This document shows positions 62,427-64,000 of a stretch of 64,000 nucleotides of DNA, in pieces. Within the stretch, counting starts at the first letter, position 1. Each line of letters opens with the position of its first letter. Made by a program: the position numbers and the translations under genes. The notes beneath the pieces were generated by a model. It was not told where the DNA came from. It saw only the letters and a list, made by a program, of their open reading frames with translations, and searched no databases. This stretch comes from Clostridium sp. (GTDB taxonomy: Bacteria > Bacillota_I > Bacilli_A > Acholeplasmatales > Anaeroplasmataceae). The stretch spans positions 496,001 through 560,000 of the forward strand of contig CP091735.1 in the NCBI GenBank assembly GCA_022010015.1, given 5' to 3'.

Positions 62427-63810
62427 TTAATATTCGCAATTTTTTTAGGAGTTCTTGGGAAAGGAATAACATCTCGAATATTTTCAACGCCTGTTAGATA
62501 TATAAGTAATCTTTCGAATCCCATTCCAAAGCCAGAATGAACGCATCCACCATATCTACGAGTATCTAAATACCAATCGATACCATCCTTACTAACATTA
62601 AGCTCCTTCATTCTTTCAAGTAGCTTATCAAGATTTTCCTCTCTTTGAGATCCACCCATTAATTCTCCAGCATGAGGAACTACTAAATCAACAGCAGCAA
62701 CAGTTTTATTATCATCATTAACCTTCATATACCAAGCTTTAATTTCTTTAGGCCAATTAGTAATAAATACTGGTCCATTAAAATATTCAGTAATATATCT
62801 TTCATGCTCCTTAGAAATATCATCCTCATATGTAGGTGCAAATTCCCATTTAACAGGTGCCTTCTTTAAAATATCAACAACATCATGATGACTAATTCTT
62901 ACAAATTTTGAATTCAAAATTGCCTCTAATTTAGAAATTAGGCCCTTTTCTACAAATTGATCACAAAATTCAATTTCAGCCTTAGCATTATCTAATACAT
63001 ATTTAATAACAAACTTTAACATTTCCTCTTCAATATCCATTAGACCCTCTAAATCACAAAATGCCATTTCTGGTTCAATCATCCAAAATTCATTAGCGTG
63101 AGTTTGAGTATTAGAGTTTTCAGTTCTAAATGTTGGACCAAAGGTGTAAATATCTGCAAAAGCCATTGCAAAGGTTTCACCCTGTAATTGACCTGATCCT
63201 GTAATCCAAGCCTGCTTACCAAATAAATCCTTTGAGAAATCAACATGCTTATTCTCATCAAGTGGTAAATGATTCATATCAAGAGTTGTTATTTTAAACA
63301 TTTGATCAGAGCCTTCACAATCAGCACAGGTAATAAGGGGCGTATGAACATATAGATATCCACTTGATTGGAAATAAGTATGAACAGCCATAGCTGCCAC
63401 ACTTCTTATTCTAAATACAGCATTAAATAAATTTGTTCTTGGACGCAAGTGAGCATATTCTCTTAAAAATTCTCTTGTATGTCTTTTAGGCTGAATAGGA
63501 TAATCCTCACCACAATCACCAAGCATAGTAATTTCACTAGCGTGAATCTCTAAAGGCTGCTTATTATTAGGGGTTAAAACAACCTTACCAGAAATGCTTA
63601 CTGAAACACCAGTTCTAAATTTAGATACTTCTAAAAAAAATTAGCAAGCTTATTATCATAAACAACCTGAATATTTTGAAGGGTTGAGCCATCATTAACA
63701 TTTAAAAAGCCAAATTGGGCTTGAGCTCTATTAGTTCTAATCCAACCACAAATAAATATTTCCTTTTCTTCCTTTAATGTAAGTAATTCTTTAATATGAT
63801 CTCTTTTCAT
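62427..63810 (-). CDS. asnS: Asparaginyl-tRNA synthetase, frameshifted
   Basis: Class II synthetase charging tRNA-Asn. ATG 63810 after GGAGGATTT: MKRDHIKELLTLKEEKEIFI, OB-fold CGWIRTNRAQAQFGFLNVND, GSTLQNIQVVYDNKLANF, break near 63640, then QPKRHTREFLREYAHLRPRT, LYVHTPLITCADCEGSDQMF, TGSGQLQGETFAMAFADIYT, FGPTFRTENSNTQTHANEFW (motif 2), MIEPEMAFCDLEGLMDIEE, VVPHAGELMGGSQREENLD, GFGMGFERLLIYLTGVENIR (motif 3). The end is restored to FPRTPKNCEY by correcting the run at 62441-62447. About 461 residues. Confidence 0.96.
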
Positions 63811-63835
63811 TTTAATAAATCCTCCTTATGAAATA

Positions 63836-64000
63836 AAAAAATCCTTAGATAAAAATCTAAGGACGAAATATTCGCGGTGCCACCTTAGTTCAGGATAAAA
63901 TCCTGCCCTCAATTAAGCCCTTAACGCAGGCATACGAATGGTTCTACTTAATTTCTTCCATCACTCAAAGCTGTTAAAAGACTAAGAATCTATTTATTTT
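63836..64000 (-). promoter_or_regulatory. T-box leader of asnS (cut by window end)
   Basis: The transcript carries AGGTGGCACCGCGAATA (63885-63869), the T-box core, followed by the terminator stem GTCCTTAGATT / AATCTAAGGAT (63863-63841) and a T run. Upstream GAGGGCAGGATTTTATCCTG belongs to the stem region; stem I runs out of the window. Confidence 0.9.

Overview
The window is AT-rich Firmicutes-type DNA and reads almost wholly on the minus strand. Tryptophan is TGG and several genes end in TGA (for example rplP), so this is code 11 and not a Mycoplasma code. The S10-spc-alpha ribosomal block in Gram-positive order, Gram-positive T-boxes, zinc-type S14 and L36, Shine-Dalgarno sites and lipoprotein signal peptides point to a Bacilli-class organism. 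A small-genome, host- or gut-associated relative of the Erysipelotrichia/RF39/Acholeplasma side is my inference; the 16S at 15711-17218 would settle it.

Layout from low to high coordinates. 1-6.3 kb: nitroreductase and parallel beta-helix lipoprotein, rplM-rpsI, a small lipoprotein, and two aminopeptidases (M29 and M24B). 6.3-11.1 kb: cassette A, a secreted protein followed by two large ABC proteins in which the ATPase is fused to an FtsX/MacB-like permease. 11.3-17.5 kb: one rRNA operon (Tyr-16S-Ile-Ala-23S-5S) followed by eleven tRNAs. 17.5-20.3 kb: mnmG-rsmG-DUF951. 20.4-23.2 kb: a plus-strand degenerate GGDEF/EAL protein. 23.3-27.9 kb: cassette B, same architecture as A. 28-42.4 kb: rpsJ to rplQ block with secY, adk, infA and rpoA but no map. 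43-46 kb: LRR surface protein and a GH105 pectin-fragment hydrolase. 46-51 kb: T-box/asnB, HdeD-like protein, PHP phosphatase, PTS enzyme I. 51-54 kb: small membrane proteins, AbiEi-like regulator, rlmI. 54-62 kb: a CUT1-type ABC importer in one operon with a secreted thermonuclease and a repeat lipoprotein. 62-64 kb: T-box/asnS.

A dominant feature is frameshifting at A/T homopolymers, both +1 and -1. It breaks essential single-copy genes (secY, rpsC, rplE, rplD, rplW, infA, adk, mnmG, asnS), so most breaks look like uncorrected long-read errors rather than pseudogenes. I therefore give whole-gene coordinates and say where the frame breaks.

The best candidates for something undescribed are cassettes A and B. 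Both have secreted protein + fused ABC 1 + fused ABC 2, and both carry an identical 18-bp near-palindrome (opposite orientation) exactly 130 bp upstream of the first start codon, above a TTGACA/TATAAT promoter. Second is the nuclease-lipoprotein-ABC importer operon, which looks like a nucleic-acid scavenging system.
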